A stretch of 64,000 nucleotides of DNA from Streptomyces hygroscopicus subsp. hygroscopicus (GCF_030269125.1 NZ_BSSM01000002.1:310001-374000); one strand, 5' to 3'. Shown: positions 45,835 to 55,082, counted from the first letter of the stretch. Notes: generated by a model not told the origin, from the letters alone. A program made the numbers and translations.

Positions 45835-46332
45835 TCAGTCCAGGTCGATGCGCTCCCCGGAGCCGGTGCCCTCGCCTCGGTCGCGCCCCGTGCCCTCGCC
45901 GCGGCGCTCCGCCCGCCACTCGTCCGCGAGGTCGGCCGGGCCGGAGGTCCAGCGGTGTTCCTGGGACTGGACCGCGGAGCGGTAGGCGGCGAGCAACTCG
46001 TTGCCGGCGGCGGCGAGGTGGTCGAAGACGTCCGGGTTGCGCTCTATGACGGGCTCGACGGCGGCCTTCGCCTGCTGGACGACCTGCCTGACCATCTGCT
46101 GGGCGGCGGGTCCGGCGAGGGCGCCGAGGGGGGACTGGAGGCCGGACAGCTTGTCGGCCACCGTGTCCACGAGCTTCTTCAGTTCCTCGGCGGCGGAGCC
46201 GGGGGGCGGGCCGTAGGTGGTGCGGCGGCGGGCCTTCTCGGCCTCCAGGTCCTCGGCGCAGGCCGTGGCCCAGGCGTCGGCGTCGCTCACCCGCGGCTCC
46301 TCGTGCGGTTCGGCGGGGCGCTCTTCGCTCAT
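45835..46332 (-). CDS. DUF5304-type hypothetical protein
   Basis: Streptomyces protein of 165 residues without known function, matching my recollection of DUF5304. The N-terminus is acidic (MSEERPAEPHEEPRVSDADA) and the middle part (about 45-125) is predicted helical with ELKKLVDTVADKLSGLQ and QQMVRQVVQQAKAAVEPVIE. No membrane helix or signal is visible. The ATG has AGGAG 8 nt upstream. It lies between the ArsA-like ATPase and glkA on the same strand with short gaps, so the three may form one transcript. The corresponding slot in mycobacteria is not clear. Confidence 0.75.
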   Translation of the reverse strand: MSEERPAEPHEEPRVSDADAWATACAEDLEAEKARRRTTYGPPPGSAAEELKKLVDTVADKLSGLQSPLGALAGPAAQQMVRQVVQQAKAAVEPVIERNPDVFDHLAAAGNELLAAYRSAVQSQEHRWTSGPADLADEWRAERRGEGTGRDRGEGTGSGERIDLD

Positions 46333-46389
46333 GGCGGACTCCTGACTGCGGTACGCCCTTACGACGTTACCCGAACGGGAGTCCCCGGT

Positions 46390-47562
46390 TCATCGTGCGG
46401 CGGCGGGCCACAGGCCGGGATCCGGTGCGAAGCGCACGCGCAGCTCGCCCTCGCGCAGGCCGGCGCCGGAGACGGTGCAGCGGCGCAGGGCGGAGGGCAG
46501 GGCGACGATCCGCCGGAAGGGGCCCGCGGTGATCACGAGTTCGTCGCCGCGCCGGATCAGGTCGAGTTCCTCGCGTATGGCGCCGGGCAGCGGGATGTGC
46601 CAGACCAGGACGCCGTCCTCGGCGATCCGGTCGGCGACGGGCCACTCCACGGGGCGGTCCGTCCCGGTGACGGCGGGTACGGCGAGGGCGGCGAGGTCGT
46701 CCGGGCCGTGCGGGTCGCGCCCGAGGTGCGGCACGGGGCGGACGTCGTACTCCCCCTCCCACTCCGTGATCGCCTTGCGCTGCTCGGCGACCAGGCCGGC
46801 GAGCCAGGTGTCCGGGCCGGTGTCGGGCAGGGCGCGGTTGGCGACGAGGACCTCGGTGCGCAGGCCGCGCAGGGCGAGGCCGAGGCGCGCGGTGCGCAGG
46901 GCGCGGGCGGCGGCGGGGCCGGGCTCCGCGACGAGGCGTACGGCGGTGTCGCGGTCGGTGAGCACGGCCTCCACGGCGGCCAGCTCCGTGTCCCAGCGGC
47001 CGGCCGTCTCGTACAGCCAGTCGGCGGGCATGGGGACACCGGCCAGCTTGCCGAGGACGGGGCGCAGCGCGCGGGCCGCCTGACGCTCGGGGGGCAGGAG
47101 GCGGCGCAGGTAGCGGCGCAGTTCCTCGGGGAGGGCGAGCAGGGCCAGTGCCCGCGGGAGCGGCGGCAGGTCCACGACGAGGAGGTCGTACCGCTCGGAC
47201 AGCGCGGGGTCCCGCAGGGCGCGCAGGAAGGTCAGCTCCTCGGCGCCGGGCAGCGGGGTGACCTCCTCGGCGTCCAGCCGGGCGGCACCGAGCAGGTCGA
47301 GCACGCTCGCGGCACGGCTCTGGAAGTCGGCGAGGTCCTGCCGGAACCCGGCGGCGGCGTCGGGTCGCCAGACGCTGAGCCGTGGCGCGATCTCCGTCGG
47401 CCGCGCCCCCGTGCTCGCCCCCAGTGCCGCCCCCGGGGTGTCCGCCCGCTCCGCACTCAGCAACAGGGTCCGGCTGCCCGCACGGGCTGCGCCCAGGGCG
47501 GTGGCAGCGGCAACGGTCGTACGCCCACTGCCGCCGGGCCCCGTGATCAGGATGGTCCGCAT
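46390..47562 (-). CDS. ArsA-like (GET3-type) P-loop ATPase
   Basis: Soluble ATPase of 390 residues in the ArsA/Get3 branch of SIMIBI NTPases. The deviant Walker A GPGGSGRTTVAAATALG is at about residues 8-24, and the A' region DLLVVDLPPLPRALALL supplies the conserved Asp. The arsenite-binding cysteines are not seen, so arsenic transport is unlikely. The mycobacterial neighbours Rv2184c (same family) and Rv2185c (SRPBCC) sit together as here, which hints at a shared envelope or lipid role. ATG 47560-47562 has no clear ribosome site and may be leaderless. Confidence 0.85.
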   Translation of the reverse strand: MRTILITGPGGSGRTTVAAATALGAARAGSRTLLLSAERADTPGAALGASTGARPTEIAPRLSVWRPDAAAGFRQDLADFQSRAASVLDLLGAARLDAEEVTPLPGAEELTFLRALRDPALSERYDLLVVDLPPLPRALALLALPEELRRYLRRLLPPERQAARALRPVLGKLAGVPMPADWLYETAGRWDTELAAVEAVLTDRDTAVRLVAEPGPAAARALRTARLGLALRGLRTEVLVANRALPDTGPDTWLAGLVAEQRKAITEWEGEYDVRPVPHLGRDPHGPDDLAALAVPAVTGTDRPVEWPVADRIAEDGVLVWHIPLPGAIREELDLIRRGDELVITAGPFRRIVALPSALRRCTVSGAGLREGELRVRFAPDPGLWPAAAR

Positions 47563-47736
47563 GAGTCCGAACGGTAACGGACGCGACGTGCGGGGCGTCG
47601 CCGTGACGGGGCGCCGCGGCGACCGGCGGCCGGCCGGGCACCCGGCACCACGGCGTACCGCCGGGGGACGGTCACGCACCCGGCGCCGGGATCGGTTGCG
47701 CCGCTCCTCGGCCGGCGGCAAGGAGCGGGTGGGGAT

Positions 47737-48174
47737 CTACTCGGACTCGACGCGCTTCTTCAGGCCCGCCAGGGCGCGGTCGATGATGACCTTCTCCGCC
47801 TTGCGCTTGATCATGCCGAGCATGGGGATCTTGACGTCGACCGTGAGCCGGTAGGTGACCTCGGTCGCGCCCGCTCCCACCGGCTCCAGGAGGTAGGAGC
47901 CGTCGAGGGACCGCAGCATCTGGGACTTGACCAGCGTCCAGGAGACCTCGTTGTCGCCGGCCCAGGTGTACGCCAGCGTCTGGTCGTCCTTGATGGCACC
48001 GGCGTCCATGACGAGCCGCACCTCCTCGGCACGCCCGCGGTCGTCGGTCTTGAGGACCTCCGCCTCCTTCACCTCGCCGGTCCAGTCCGGGTAGCGCGCG
48101 AAGTCGGCGATCACCGCCATGACGTCGGCCGGAGCCGCCTCGATCGTGATGCTCGAACTGGTGTGTTCCGCCAT
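47737..48174 (-). CDS. SRPBCC (START-like) family protein
   Basis: Small lipid- or polyketide-binding fold of 145 residues. The beginning is the usual helix-grip pattern (SSITIEAAPADVMAVIADFARYPDWTGEVKEAEV) and the C-terminal helix (KIPMLGMIKRKAEKVIIDRALAGLKKRVE) closes the pocket. It corresponds by position to Rv2185c in M. tuberculosis. The ATG at 48172-48174 follows GGAGGAG. The ligand is unknown. It lies upstream of the ArsA-like gene on the same strand with a 174-bp gap that holds no gene. Confidence 0.88.
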   Translation of the reverse strand: MAEHTSSSITIEAAPADVMAVIADFARYPDWTGEVKEAEVLKTDDRGRAEEVRLVMDAGAIKDDQTLAYTWAGDNEVSWTLVKSQMLRSLDGSYLLEPVGAGATEVTYRLTVDVKIPMLGMIKRKAEKVIIDRALAGLKKRVESE

Positions 48175-48334
48175 CGCCGTGGCTCCTCCAGATGCGGACC
48201 GAAGAGACTCTTCCCGTGCGCGGCCTGCGCACGTGTGTGCAGCGTGAAGGCTACCGTGCGGCCGACCGGCCCCCGCCTTCACCCCGCCTCCCGGCCCCCG
48301 GCCGCGCGCCCCGGCGAGCACCCCCGGCCACCGC

Positions 48335-49132
48335 TCACCACTCCAGCACCCACGGCGTCCCCCGCCCCGCGAAGTGCCCCACGTTCACGCACTCCGTCGC
48401 CCCGATCCGCATCCTGCGCGCCAGCGGCTGGTGCACGTGCCCGAAGAGCGAGTACCGGGGACGTGTGCGGCGGATGGCGTCCAGCAGGGCCCGGCTCCCC
48501 CGCTCGAAGCGGCGCGCGACGGTGTCGTACACCAGCTCCGGCACCTCCGGCGGGATGTGCGTGCACAGCACGTCGACCTCGCCCACGGCCTCGATCTTCG
48601 CGGCGTACTCCTCGTCGGAGATCTCGTACGGCGTCCGCATGGGCGTGCGCAGGCCCCCGCCGACGAAGCCGAAGGTCCAGCCGCCGATCTCCACGCGCTG
48701 CGCGTCCAGCACGGTGGTGCCGGAGCGGGCGTACTCCGGCCACAGCCGCGGCATGTCGACGTTGCCGTAGGTGGCGTACGTCGGGGTGGGGAACGCGGCG
48801 AAGAGTTCGGCGTACTGCTTGCGCACCGCCTTCTCGACGGCGGTGAAGCGGTCGCCCTCGATCCCGCCCCACAGCCGGGCGCCGAACGCGCGGGCCTCCT
48901 CGAAGCGCCGGGCGGTGCGCAGTTCCACGATGCGGTCGGCGTTCTCCTCGCCGAACAGGTCGGGGAAGATGCCGCGCGAGTGGTCGGCGTAGTCGAGGAA
49001 GAGGACGAGGTCGCCCAGGCAGATCAGCGCGTCGGCACCCTCGCCGGCCCGCGCCAGGTCCCGCGCGTTGCCGTGCACATCGCTGACCACGTGGACGCGG
49101 TGCCGGCTGTTTCGTCGCGGTGTGGAGGCCAT
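48335..49132 (-). CDS. Calcineurin-like metallophosphoesterase
   Basis: Binuclear metal phosphoesterase of 265 residues. The metal ligands are seen as VVSDVHGN (DxH), ICLGDLV (GD), YGNVD (GN), LCTHIPPE (H) and FGHVHQP (GHxH). A signal peptide is not evident, so it is cytoplasmic. Substrate unknown; similar proteins act on nucleotides or cyclic dinucleotides. The ATG at 49130-49132 has TACGCT 8 nt upstream and no ribosome site, so it is probably leaderless. Its start faces the acyl-CoA ligase gene across a shared 298-bp region with two motif copies. Confidence 0.88.
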   Translation of the reverse strand: MASTPRRNSRHRVHVVSDVHGNARDLARAGEGADALICLGDLVLFLDYADHSRGIFPDLFGEENADRIVELRTARRFEEARAFGARLWGGIEGDRFTAVEKAVRKQYAELFAAFPTPTYATYGNVDMPRLWPEYARSGTTVLDAQRVEIGGWTFGFVGGGLRTPMRTPYEISDEEYAAKIEAVGEVDVLCTHIPPEVPELVYDTVARRFERGSRALLDAIRRTRPRYSLFGHVHQPLARRMRIGATECVNVGHFAGRGTPWVLEW

Positions 49133-49188
49133 GGCGATCAAGCGTAGGCGTGTGTGCCGCAGGTGAACAGTCCCGGTCGTGGCCTGCG

Positions 49189-49304
49189 GTTACTCGCCGG
49201 TCGAAGGGGCCGTGGACTACTGTGCGCGAAGGAACGCCATCGTGTGTGACGCAGCGAACATCTGGCCTGGACCCCCTGTCGGGAACCGCATACCGGCGGG
49301 TAAC
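49189..49304. promoter_or_regulatory. Paired inverted 13-bp motif upstream of the acyl-CoA ligase
   Basis: GTTACTCGCCGGT at 49189-49201 (plus) and GTTACCCGCCGGT at 49292-49304 (minus) differ at one base and point toward each other. They lie in the intergenic region shared by the phosphoesterase and acyl-CoA ligase genes. A regulator of fatty-acid genes is a natural suspect but is not identified. Confidence 0.45.
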
Positions 49305-49430
49305 GTCCGGGCAGTCCAGTCGTGCTCTGGGTTTTCAACCACCGTGGGCCCGAGCACCAGCCCGAGCCTTGGACCGCACCGTCGCATCGCACAACGTCGT
49401 GGCGCCGGCGCCCTATGAGGAGCAGCAGTC

Positions 49431-51227
49431 TTGCGCGAGTTCAGCCTTCCGGCCTTGTACGAGGTCCCCGCGGACGGAAACCTGACCGACATCGTCCGCA
49501 GAAACGCCGCGCAGCATCCCGACGTCGCCGTCATCGCCCGCAAGTCGGGCGGGGTCTGGCAGGACGTGACGGCCCGGCAGTTCCTCGCCGAGGTGCACAC
49601 CGCCGCCAAGGGGCTCATCGCCGCCGGGGTGCAGCCGGGCGACCGCGTGGCCCTGATGTCCCGCACGCGCTACGAGTGGACGCTCCTCGACTTCGCCATC
49701 TGGAGCGCGGGCGCGGTGACCGTGCCGGTGTACGAGACCAGCTCGCCCGAGCAGGTGCAGTGGATCCTCTCCGACTCGGGCGCGACGGCCTGCGTCGTGG
49801 AGCTGGACGCGCACGCGGCCGCGGTGGAGACCGTGCGCGACACCCTGCCCGCGCTGAAGAACGTGTGGCAGATCGAGGCCGGCGCGGTCGAGGAGCTGGG
49901 GCGGCTCGGGCAGGGCGTCTCGGAGGAGACGGTGGACGAGCGCTCCTCGCTCGCCCGCGCCGACGACCCCGCCACCATCGTCTACACCAGCGGCACCACG
50001 GGCCGCCCCAAGGGCTGTGTGCTGACCCACCGCAGCTTCTTCGCGGAGTGCGGCAACATCGTGGAACGGCTGCGCCCGCTGTTCCGCACCGGCGAGTGCT
50101 CGGTGCTGCTCTTCCTGCCGCTGGCCCACGTCTTCGGCCGGCTGGTGCAGATCGCTCCGATGATGGCGCCGATCAAGCTGGGCTGCGTCCCGGACATCAA
50201 GCACCTCACCGAGGAACTCGCCGCGTTCCGGCCGACGATGGTCCTCGGCGTGCCGCGCGTCTTCGAGAAGGTCTACAACTCCGCGCGCGCCAAGGCACAG
50301 GCGGACGGCAAGGGCGCCGTCTTCGACAAGGCGGCCGACACCGCGATCGCCTACAGCAAGGCGCAGGACACCGCGTCCGGGCCGTCGTTGGGCCTCAGGA
50401 TCAAGCACAAGGTCTTCGACAAGCTGGTCTACGGCAAGCTGCGCGCGGTCCTCGGCGGCCGGGGCGAGTACGCCATCTCCGGCGGCGCCCCGCTGGGCGA
50501 GCGGCTCGGCCACTTCTTCCGGGGCATCGGCTTCACGGTGCTCGAGGGGTACGGCCTGACCGAGTCCTGCGCGGCGACCGCGTTCAACCCGTGGGACCGG
50601 CAGAAGATCGGCACGGTGGGGCAGCCGCTGCCGGGCTCGGTGGTGCGGATAGCGGACGACGGCGAGGTGCTGCTGCACGGCGAGCACCTCTTCAAGGAGT
50701 ACTGGAACAACCCGGGCGCGACGGCGGAGGCGCTGGCCGACGGGTGGTTCCACACCGGGGACATCGGCACCCTGGACGAGGACGGGTACCTGCGGATCAC
50801 CGGCCGCAAGAAGGAGATCATCGTCACGGCGGGCGGCAAGAACGTCGCCCCGGCGGTGATCGAGGACCGGATCCGGGCGCACGCGCTGGTCGCGGAGTGC
50901 ATGGTGGTCGGCGACGGGCGGCCGTTCGTCGGCGCGCTGATCACCCTCGACGACGAGTTCCTGGCCCGCTGGGCCGCCGAGCACGGCAAGCCGGCGGGTT
51001 CCACGGCGGCGTCCCTGCGCGACGACCCGGACCTGAACGCCGCGATCCAGGAAGCCGTGGACGACGGCAACGCGGCGGTGTCCAAGGCCGAGTCGGTGCG
51101 CAAGTTCCGCATCCTCACGTCCCAGTTCACCGAGGACTCGGGGCACCTCACCCCGTCGCTGAAGCTCAAGCGGAACGTGGTGGCGAAGGACTTCGCCGAC
51201 GACATCGAGGCGATCTACACCAAGTAG
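49431..51227 (+). CDS. Long-chain fatty-acid--CoA ligase (FadD15-like)
   Basis: AMP-forming acyl-CoA synthetase of 598 residues that activates fatty acids for phospholipid synthesis or beta-oxidation. The AMP-binding P-loop is YTSGTTGRPKG, with GYGLTESCAA and DGWFHTGDIG motifs and the C-terminal GRKKEIIVTAGGKNVAP hinge. The start is TTG 49431, with GAGGAG 8 nt upstream, giving the N-terminus REFSLPALYEVPADGNLTDI. It corresponds to Rv2187 (FadD15) in the syntenic mycobacterial region, next to the PimB homologue. Confidence 0.95.
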   Translation: MREFSLPALYEVPADGNLTDIVRRNAAQHPDVAVIARKSGGVWQDVTARQFLAEVHTAAKGLIAAGVQPGDRVALMSRTRYEWTLLDFAIWSAGAVTVPVYETSSPEQVQWILSDSGATACVVELDAHAAAVETVRDTLPALKNVWQIEAGAVEELGRLGQGVSEETVDERSSLARADDPATIVYTSGTTGRPKGCVLTHRSFFAECGNIVERLRPLFRTGECSVLLFLPLAHVFGRLVQIAPMMAPIKLGCVPDIKHLTEELAAFRPTMVLGVPRVFEKVYNSARAKAQADGKGAVFDKAADTAIAYSKAQDTASGPSLGLRIKHKVFDKLVYGKLRAVLGGRGEYAISGGAPLGERLGHFFRGIGFTVLEGYGLTESCAATAFNPWDRQKIGTVGQPLPGSVVRIADDGEVLLHGEHLFKEYWNNPGATAEALADGWFHTGDIGTLDEDGYLRITGRKKEIIVTAGGKNVAPAVIEDRIRAHALVAECMVVGDGRPFVGALITLDDEFLARWAAEHGKPAGSTAASLRDDPDLNAAIQEAVDDGNAAVSKAESVRKFRILTSQFTEDSGHLTPSLKLKRNVVAKDFADDIEAIYTK

Positions 51228-51265
51228 TACGCGCCGCGGGGAAGCTGACGGGCCGCCGGGGAAAG

Positions 51266-51300
51266 CCGGAGGACCGCGGGGAAGGCCCGAGGTCCTCCGG
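51266..51300. terminator. Terminator hairpin between convergent genes
   Basis: A perfect 10-bp stem (51266-51275 with 51291-51300) encloses a loop that can pair further (GGG with CCC). It lies between the acyl-CoA ligase (plus) and the glycosyltransferase (minus). Confidence 0.65.
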
Positions 51301-51324
51301 AGAAGGTGCCTCTTCGAAAGGCCT

Positions 51325-52467
51325 TCAGAGAAGGTCCTTGAGCCGCTCCGCCAGCAGGTCCCACCGCCACTTCTCCTCCACCCACTGGCGGCCCCGCTCC
51401 CCCATCCTGCGGCGGAGTCCGGGGTCGCCGAGCAGGGTGATGACACGGTCGGCGGTGTCGAGCGGGTCGCCACCGCGGACCACCCAGCCCGTCTCGCCGT
51501 CGAGGACGGCGTCCGGCGCGCCGCCGGAGTCGCCCGCGATGACCGGGAGGCCGGTCGCGGAGGCCTCCAGGTAGACGATGCCGAGGCCCTCGACGTCGAG
51601 GCCGCCGCGGCGGGTGCGGCAGGGCATGGCGAAGACGTCGCCCGCGCCGTAGTGGGCGGGCAGCTCGGACCAGGGAACGGCGCCGGTGAAGCGGACCGAG
51701 GCGTCGACGCCGGTCTCCCGGGCGAGGCGGCGCAGGTCCCGCTCGTAGGGGCCGCCGCCGACGATCAGCAGCACGGCGTCCGGCTGCGCGGCGAGGACCC
51801 GGGGCATGGCCCGGATCAGCGTGTCCTGCCCCTTGCGCGGCACCAGCCGGGAGACGCAGACCACGACCGGCCGGTCGGTGAGCCCGAGCCGGGCGCGCAC
51901 CTCGTCGCCGCCGGAGGCCGGGTGGAAGGTCTTCTCGTCGACGCCGGGCGGCAGCTGCACCATCCGCCCGGCCGCCTCGGGAGTGAGCGCCCCGGCGATC
52001 CGGGAGCGGGTGTACTCCCCCAGATAGGTGATCGTGTCCGTGGACTCCCCGATCCGGCGCAGCAGCCGCCGGGCCGCGGGCAGCTGCGCCCAGCCCGCCT
52101 CGTGGCCGTGGGTCGTGGCCACCAGGCGTTCCGCTCCGGCCCGGCGCAGCGCGGGCGCCATCAGTCCGAGCGGTGCCGCGGCCCCGAACCACACCGAGGT
52201 GCAGCCGTGCTCGCGCAGCAGCCCGACCGCGCGCCGGGTCGCCCCGGGGGTCGGCAGCAGCATGGTCGTACGGTCGCGCACGACGGTGAAGGGCTGCTCG
52301 GCGTCGAAGGCGGCCGTCGCCTCGACGCCCTCGCGGCTCCGCTTCCACGTGGAGGCGTAGACGACCAGCCGGCCGGGTTCCAGGCGCAGGGCCATGTTGT
52401 GCAGGAACGCCTGGATGCCGCCCGGCCGGGGCGGGAAGTCGTTGGTCACGATCAGGGTCTTGTGCAT
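51325..52467 (-). CDS. GT4 mannosyltransferase, PimB-like
   Basis: Family 4 glycosyltransferase of 380 residues that fits PimB' (Rv2188c), the second mannosyltransferase of phosphatidylinositol mannoside synthesis on the inner face of the membrane. The N-terminal TNDFPPRPGGIQAFLHNMA is the acceptor-binding loop; VSRLVPRKGQDTLIRA and EGLGIVYLEASATGLPVIAG (the E-x7-E motif) are the donor-site landmarks. ATG 52465-52467 follows TAGGGT (52476-52481) by 8 nt with no clear ribosome site. It converges on the acyl-CoA ligase. The PIM role is inferred from motifs and from the conserved neighbourhood. Confidence 0.88.
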   Translation of the reverse strand: MHKTLIVTNDFPPRPGGIQAFLHNMALRLEPGRLVVYASTWKRSREGVEATAAFDAEQPFTVVRDRTTMLLPTPGATRRAVGLLREHGCTSVWFGAAAPLGLMAPALRRAGAERLVATTHGHEAGWAQLPAARRLLRRIGESTDTITYLGEYTRSRIAGALTPEAAGRMVQLPPGVDEKTFHPASGGDEVRARLGLTDRPVVVCVSRLVPRKGQDTLIRAMPRVLAAQPDAVLLIVGGGPYERDLRRLARETGVDASVRFTGAVPWSELPAHYGAGDVFAMPCRTRRGGLDVEGLGIVYLEASATGLPVIAGDSGGAPDAVLDGETGWVVRGGDPLDTADRVITLLGDPGLRRRMGERGRQWVEEKWRWDLLAERLKDLL

Positions 52468-52599
52468 CGCCGCCGACCCTACCCAATCGCCCGTCCGGGA
52501 CCGGGCGCGGCCGGGTCGCGTTGGCACGGCCCCCAGGCCTCGGGACATCATGGTCCCGCGACGCGGGACTCGAAGCGGTATCGAACGGCAGGGGAACAC

Positions 52600-53829
52600 G
52601 TGGAGACCAAGGACGCCCGGCGGTCGCCGGCGTACCTGCTCGCGACCTGGTGCGTCACCCGGGCGGCGGTGCTGCTCTTCGTCCTCGGGGTGTACGTCTT
52701 CCCGGGCCCGGACGTCACCACCGACGTCTCGGTGATCTACCGGAACTGGTACGAGGTGCTGCGCCACGGCACGTTCCCGCTGGACGACGTCACCTGGCAG
52801 TACCCGCCCGCCGCCGCGCTGGCGATCCTCTCCCCCGCCCTGCTGCCGTTCCTGTCGTACCCGCACGCCTTCTTCGCCCTGGCCTGCCTCGCCGACCTGG
52901 TGGTCCTGGTCCTGCTGCTGTGGTCGGCCCGGCACCCCGGCCGGTCGCGGCGCGGGGCCTGGGTGTGGGTGGTGGGCGCCCCGCTGCTCGGGCCGACGGT
53001 GTACGCCCGCTACGACGTGATGGTGACCGCGGTGGCCGTGGCCGCGCTGCTCGCGGGGGTACGGCACCCCCGGGTGATGGGCGCGCTGACCGCCTTCGGG
53101 GCGCTGCTGAAGGTGTGGCCCGCGCTGCTGCTGGCCGGTGCGGTGCGGCGGCGGGCGTGGGCGTCCGCGGCGGTGACCGGGGCGGGGCTCGCGGCGGCGT
53201 TCGCGCTGTGGATGCCGGGCGCCTTCGCCTTCCTGACGTTCCAGCGGGAGCGGGGCACCGAGGTGGAGTCGCTGGGCGCCCTGGTCTTCCATGTGGGCCG
53301 GCACTTCGGCTGGAGCGGGCAGGTGCTGCTGAACTACGGGTCGATCGAGTTCCTGGGCCCGTACGTGGACGTGGTGAGCGCGGCGGCGCTGGCGCTGACG
53401 GCGGGCGCGTTCGGCTGGCTGCTGCTGTGGCGGCTGCGGGCCCGGCGCTTCGCCCCGCACACGCTGGCGGACGCGGCGCTGACGGCCGTACTGCTGTTCA
53501 CGGTGACCAGCCGGGTGATCAGCCCGCAGTACCTGGTGTGGCTGATCGGCGTGGCCGCCGTCTGCCTCACCCACCGCGCCTCGCGGATGACCGCGCCCGC
53601 GCTGCTGGTCCTGGCGGCGTCCTTCCTGACGGTCCTGGAGTTCCCCGCCGGCTTCGTCCACGTGGTGTCGAGCGACTGGTACGGCGTCGTCCTGCTGCTG
53701 CTCCGCAACGGTCTGCTGGCCGCCGCGACCCTGCTCGCGGCCCGCCGGCTGTGGCGCACGACCGTCTCCCGCCCCTCGGCCACCACAGCCGGCCCGACCC
53801 CCGCCCACCGGACCTCGGTCTCCTCCTGA
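52600..53829 (+). CDS. GT-C type polytopic mannosyltransferase (GT87-like)
   Basis: Membrane glycosyltransferase of 409 residues with about ten hydrophobic helices. The first extracytoplasmic loop contains the acidic pair typical of GT-C enzymes (DVTTDVSVIYRNWYEVLRHG and FPLDDVTWQYPP). These enzymes use polyprenyl-phosphate mannose. Its mycobacterial counterpart is Rv2181, an alpha-1,2-mannosyltransferase of lipoglycans, next to the same genes. GTG 52600 follows AGGGGA. It is divergent from the PimB-like gene, consistent with a joint role in envelope lipoglycans. The product in Streptomyces is not established. Confidence 0.87.
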   Translation: METKDARRSPAYLLATWCVTRAAVLLFVLGVYVFPGPDVTTDVSVIYRNWYEVLRHGTFPLDDVTWQYPPAAALAILSPALLPFLSYPHAFFALACLADLVVLVLLLWSARHPGRSRRGAWVWVVGAPLLGPTVYARYDVMVTAVAVAALLAGVRHPRVMGALTAFGALLKVWPALLLAGAVRRRAWASAAVTGAGLAAAFALWMPGAFAFLTFQRERGTEVESLGALVFHVGRHFGWSGQVLLNYGSIEFLGPYVDVVSAAALALTAGAFGWLLLWRLRARRFAPHTLADAALTAVLLFTVTSRVISPQYLVWLIGVAAVCLTHRASRMTAPALLVLAASFLTVLEFPAGFVHVVSSDWYGVVLLLLRNGLLAAATLLAARRLWRTTVSRPSATTAGPTPAHRTSVSS

Positions 53830-53864
53830 CCCCGCGCGCACCGCCGCCGGCCCGGCGGGAACGC

Positions 53865-55052
53865 TCAGCGCAGCTCGGTCCTGACGTAGGTCCGCCAGCG
53901 GGTCGTGAAGGACTCCGGGGTGAGGCCGAGAACCTGTTTCAGGGTGCTCTCGACGGCGCCGGGGCGCTGGGGGTGACCGCCGACGCCGCGGTAGAAGGCG
54001 GCGAGGCGCGCCGCGCCCCACTGGTCGGCGATCATGCGGCAGGCCAGCCAGCCGCTCTCGTAGGCCTGGGCCAGCTCGGTCGGGTCGCTGGTGAAGCCGA
54101 AGTCCTTGTCGGCGGGGAGCGCGGCGGGCACATGGCCGTCGCGCACGGCACGGGCCAGTTCCGGGGCGGCCTCCGTCGGGGTGCGGTCGGTGCCCAGGTA
54201 ACCGATCCAGTCCGCGTAACCCTCCGACAGCCACAGCGGGGTGGCCGCGGTGGTGCGGGCGCGGGTGGCCACGTGGGTGGTCTCGTGGGTGAGGACGACC
54301 TGCTTGCCCATCGCGCCGAGGACGGCGTAGGCGTCCGGGTTGATCACCACCCGGTCCGCCGGGGTGCGCCCCGCGCCTCCCGCCTCCCCCGTCGTCACGG
54401 CGGCGATCCCCCGGTAGTTCGCGGCGGGCGAGCCGAGCAGGCCCGCCATGCCCTGGAGGGACTTCGGGACCAGGACCACCACCCGGCGCGTCCAGTCCGT
54501 GCCCCACTCCCGGGTCACCGCCGGCACCGCCTGGTCGGCCATCCGCGCGTACGCCCGCAGGTCGGCCGGCGGCTGCCCGGCGCCGAGCACCAGGCTGTGC
54601 GCGCCCGGTACGGCGGTCACGGTGCCCTGGTCCCACAGCTGCTGGCCGGACTTCCCGGCGGGCCGGTCGCCGGTGACGTACCAGGTGCCGGAGGCGGTGC
54701 GGGCCAGGGTGAGGGTACGCCGGGTGTCGACGGGCGCCCGGTCGTACCCGGCGACCTTGTACGCCAGGTCGGCGTCCACGGTGGCCCCCGCGGCGGTGCG
54801 GCGCAGGCCGGTGATCCGGTAGGCCCAGGACGCCAGCGGCAGGGCGCGCAGCCTGGTGTACTCGGTGCTCGCGCCCGTCGCGCCGTACGCCCCCGCGTCG
54901 TGCCGCAGCAGCGCCGCCGACCGCAGATCCAGCAGGTGCTGCACCTCGCTCCTGGCGGAGTCGGCCGCCGTCCGCCCGCCGCACCCGGTCAGGGACACCA
55001 GCAGGCACAGGGCCACCGCCCCGACGCCTCTCACCCGCCTGCCACCGGCCAT
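53865..55052 (-). CDS. Lipoprotein with an HExxH metallopeptidase-like motif
   Basis: Secreted lipoprotein of 395 residues. The signal peptide ends in LVSLTGC with lipobox C24. The C-terminal half carries HETTH (H256-E257-x2-H260) followed by E277 in LWLSEGYADWIGYLG, the pattern of zinc metallopeptidases of the gluzincin kind; it resembles peptidase MA-like domains. The N-terminal half (about 28-170) looks like a nuclear-transport-factor-like repeat. The ATG at 55050-55052 has TACGAT 6 nt upstream, so the mRNA is probably leaderless. No proteolytic role is shown; metal binding is likely. It stands between the GT-C enzyme and the NlpC/P60 genes. Confidence 0.83.
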   Translation of the reverse strand: MAGGRRVRGVGAVALCLLVSLTGCGGRTAADSARSEVQHLLDLRSAALLRHDAGAYGATGASTEYTRLRALPLASWAYRITGLRRTAAGATVDADLAYKVAGYDRAPVDTRRTLTLARTASGTWYVTGDRPAGKSGQQLWDQGTVTAVPGAHSLVLGAGQPPADLRAYARMADQAVPAVTREWGTDWTRRVVVLVPKSLQGMAGLLGSPAANYRGIAAVTTGEAGGAGRTPADRVVINPDAYAVLGAMGKQVVLTHETTHVATRARTTAATPLWLSEGYADWIGYLGTDRTPTEAAPELARAVRDGHVPAALPADKDFGFTSDPTELAQAYESGWLACRMIADQWGAARLAAFYRGVGGHPQRPGAVESTLKQVLGLTPESFTTRWRTYVRTELR

Positions 55053-55082
55053 CACACGATCGTACGGCGCGTCACGCGGACG

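Noticed and set aside
51325..55008. 1227-residue minus-strand frame spanning several genes
   Set aside because: Its 3' part is the PimB-like gene in frame; the rest is antisense to the GT-C enzyme and out of frame with the lipoprotein gene. A fusion is not supported because the ATG at 52467 is clear.
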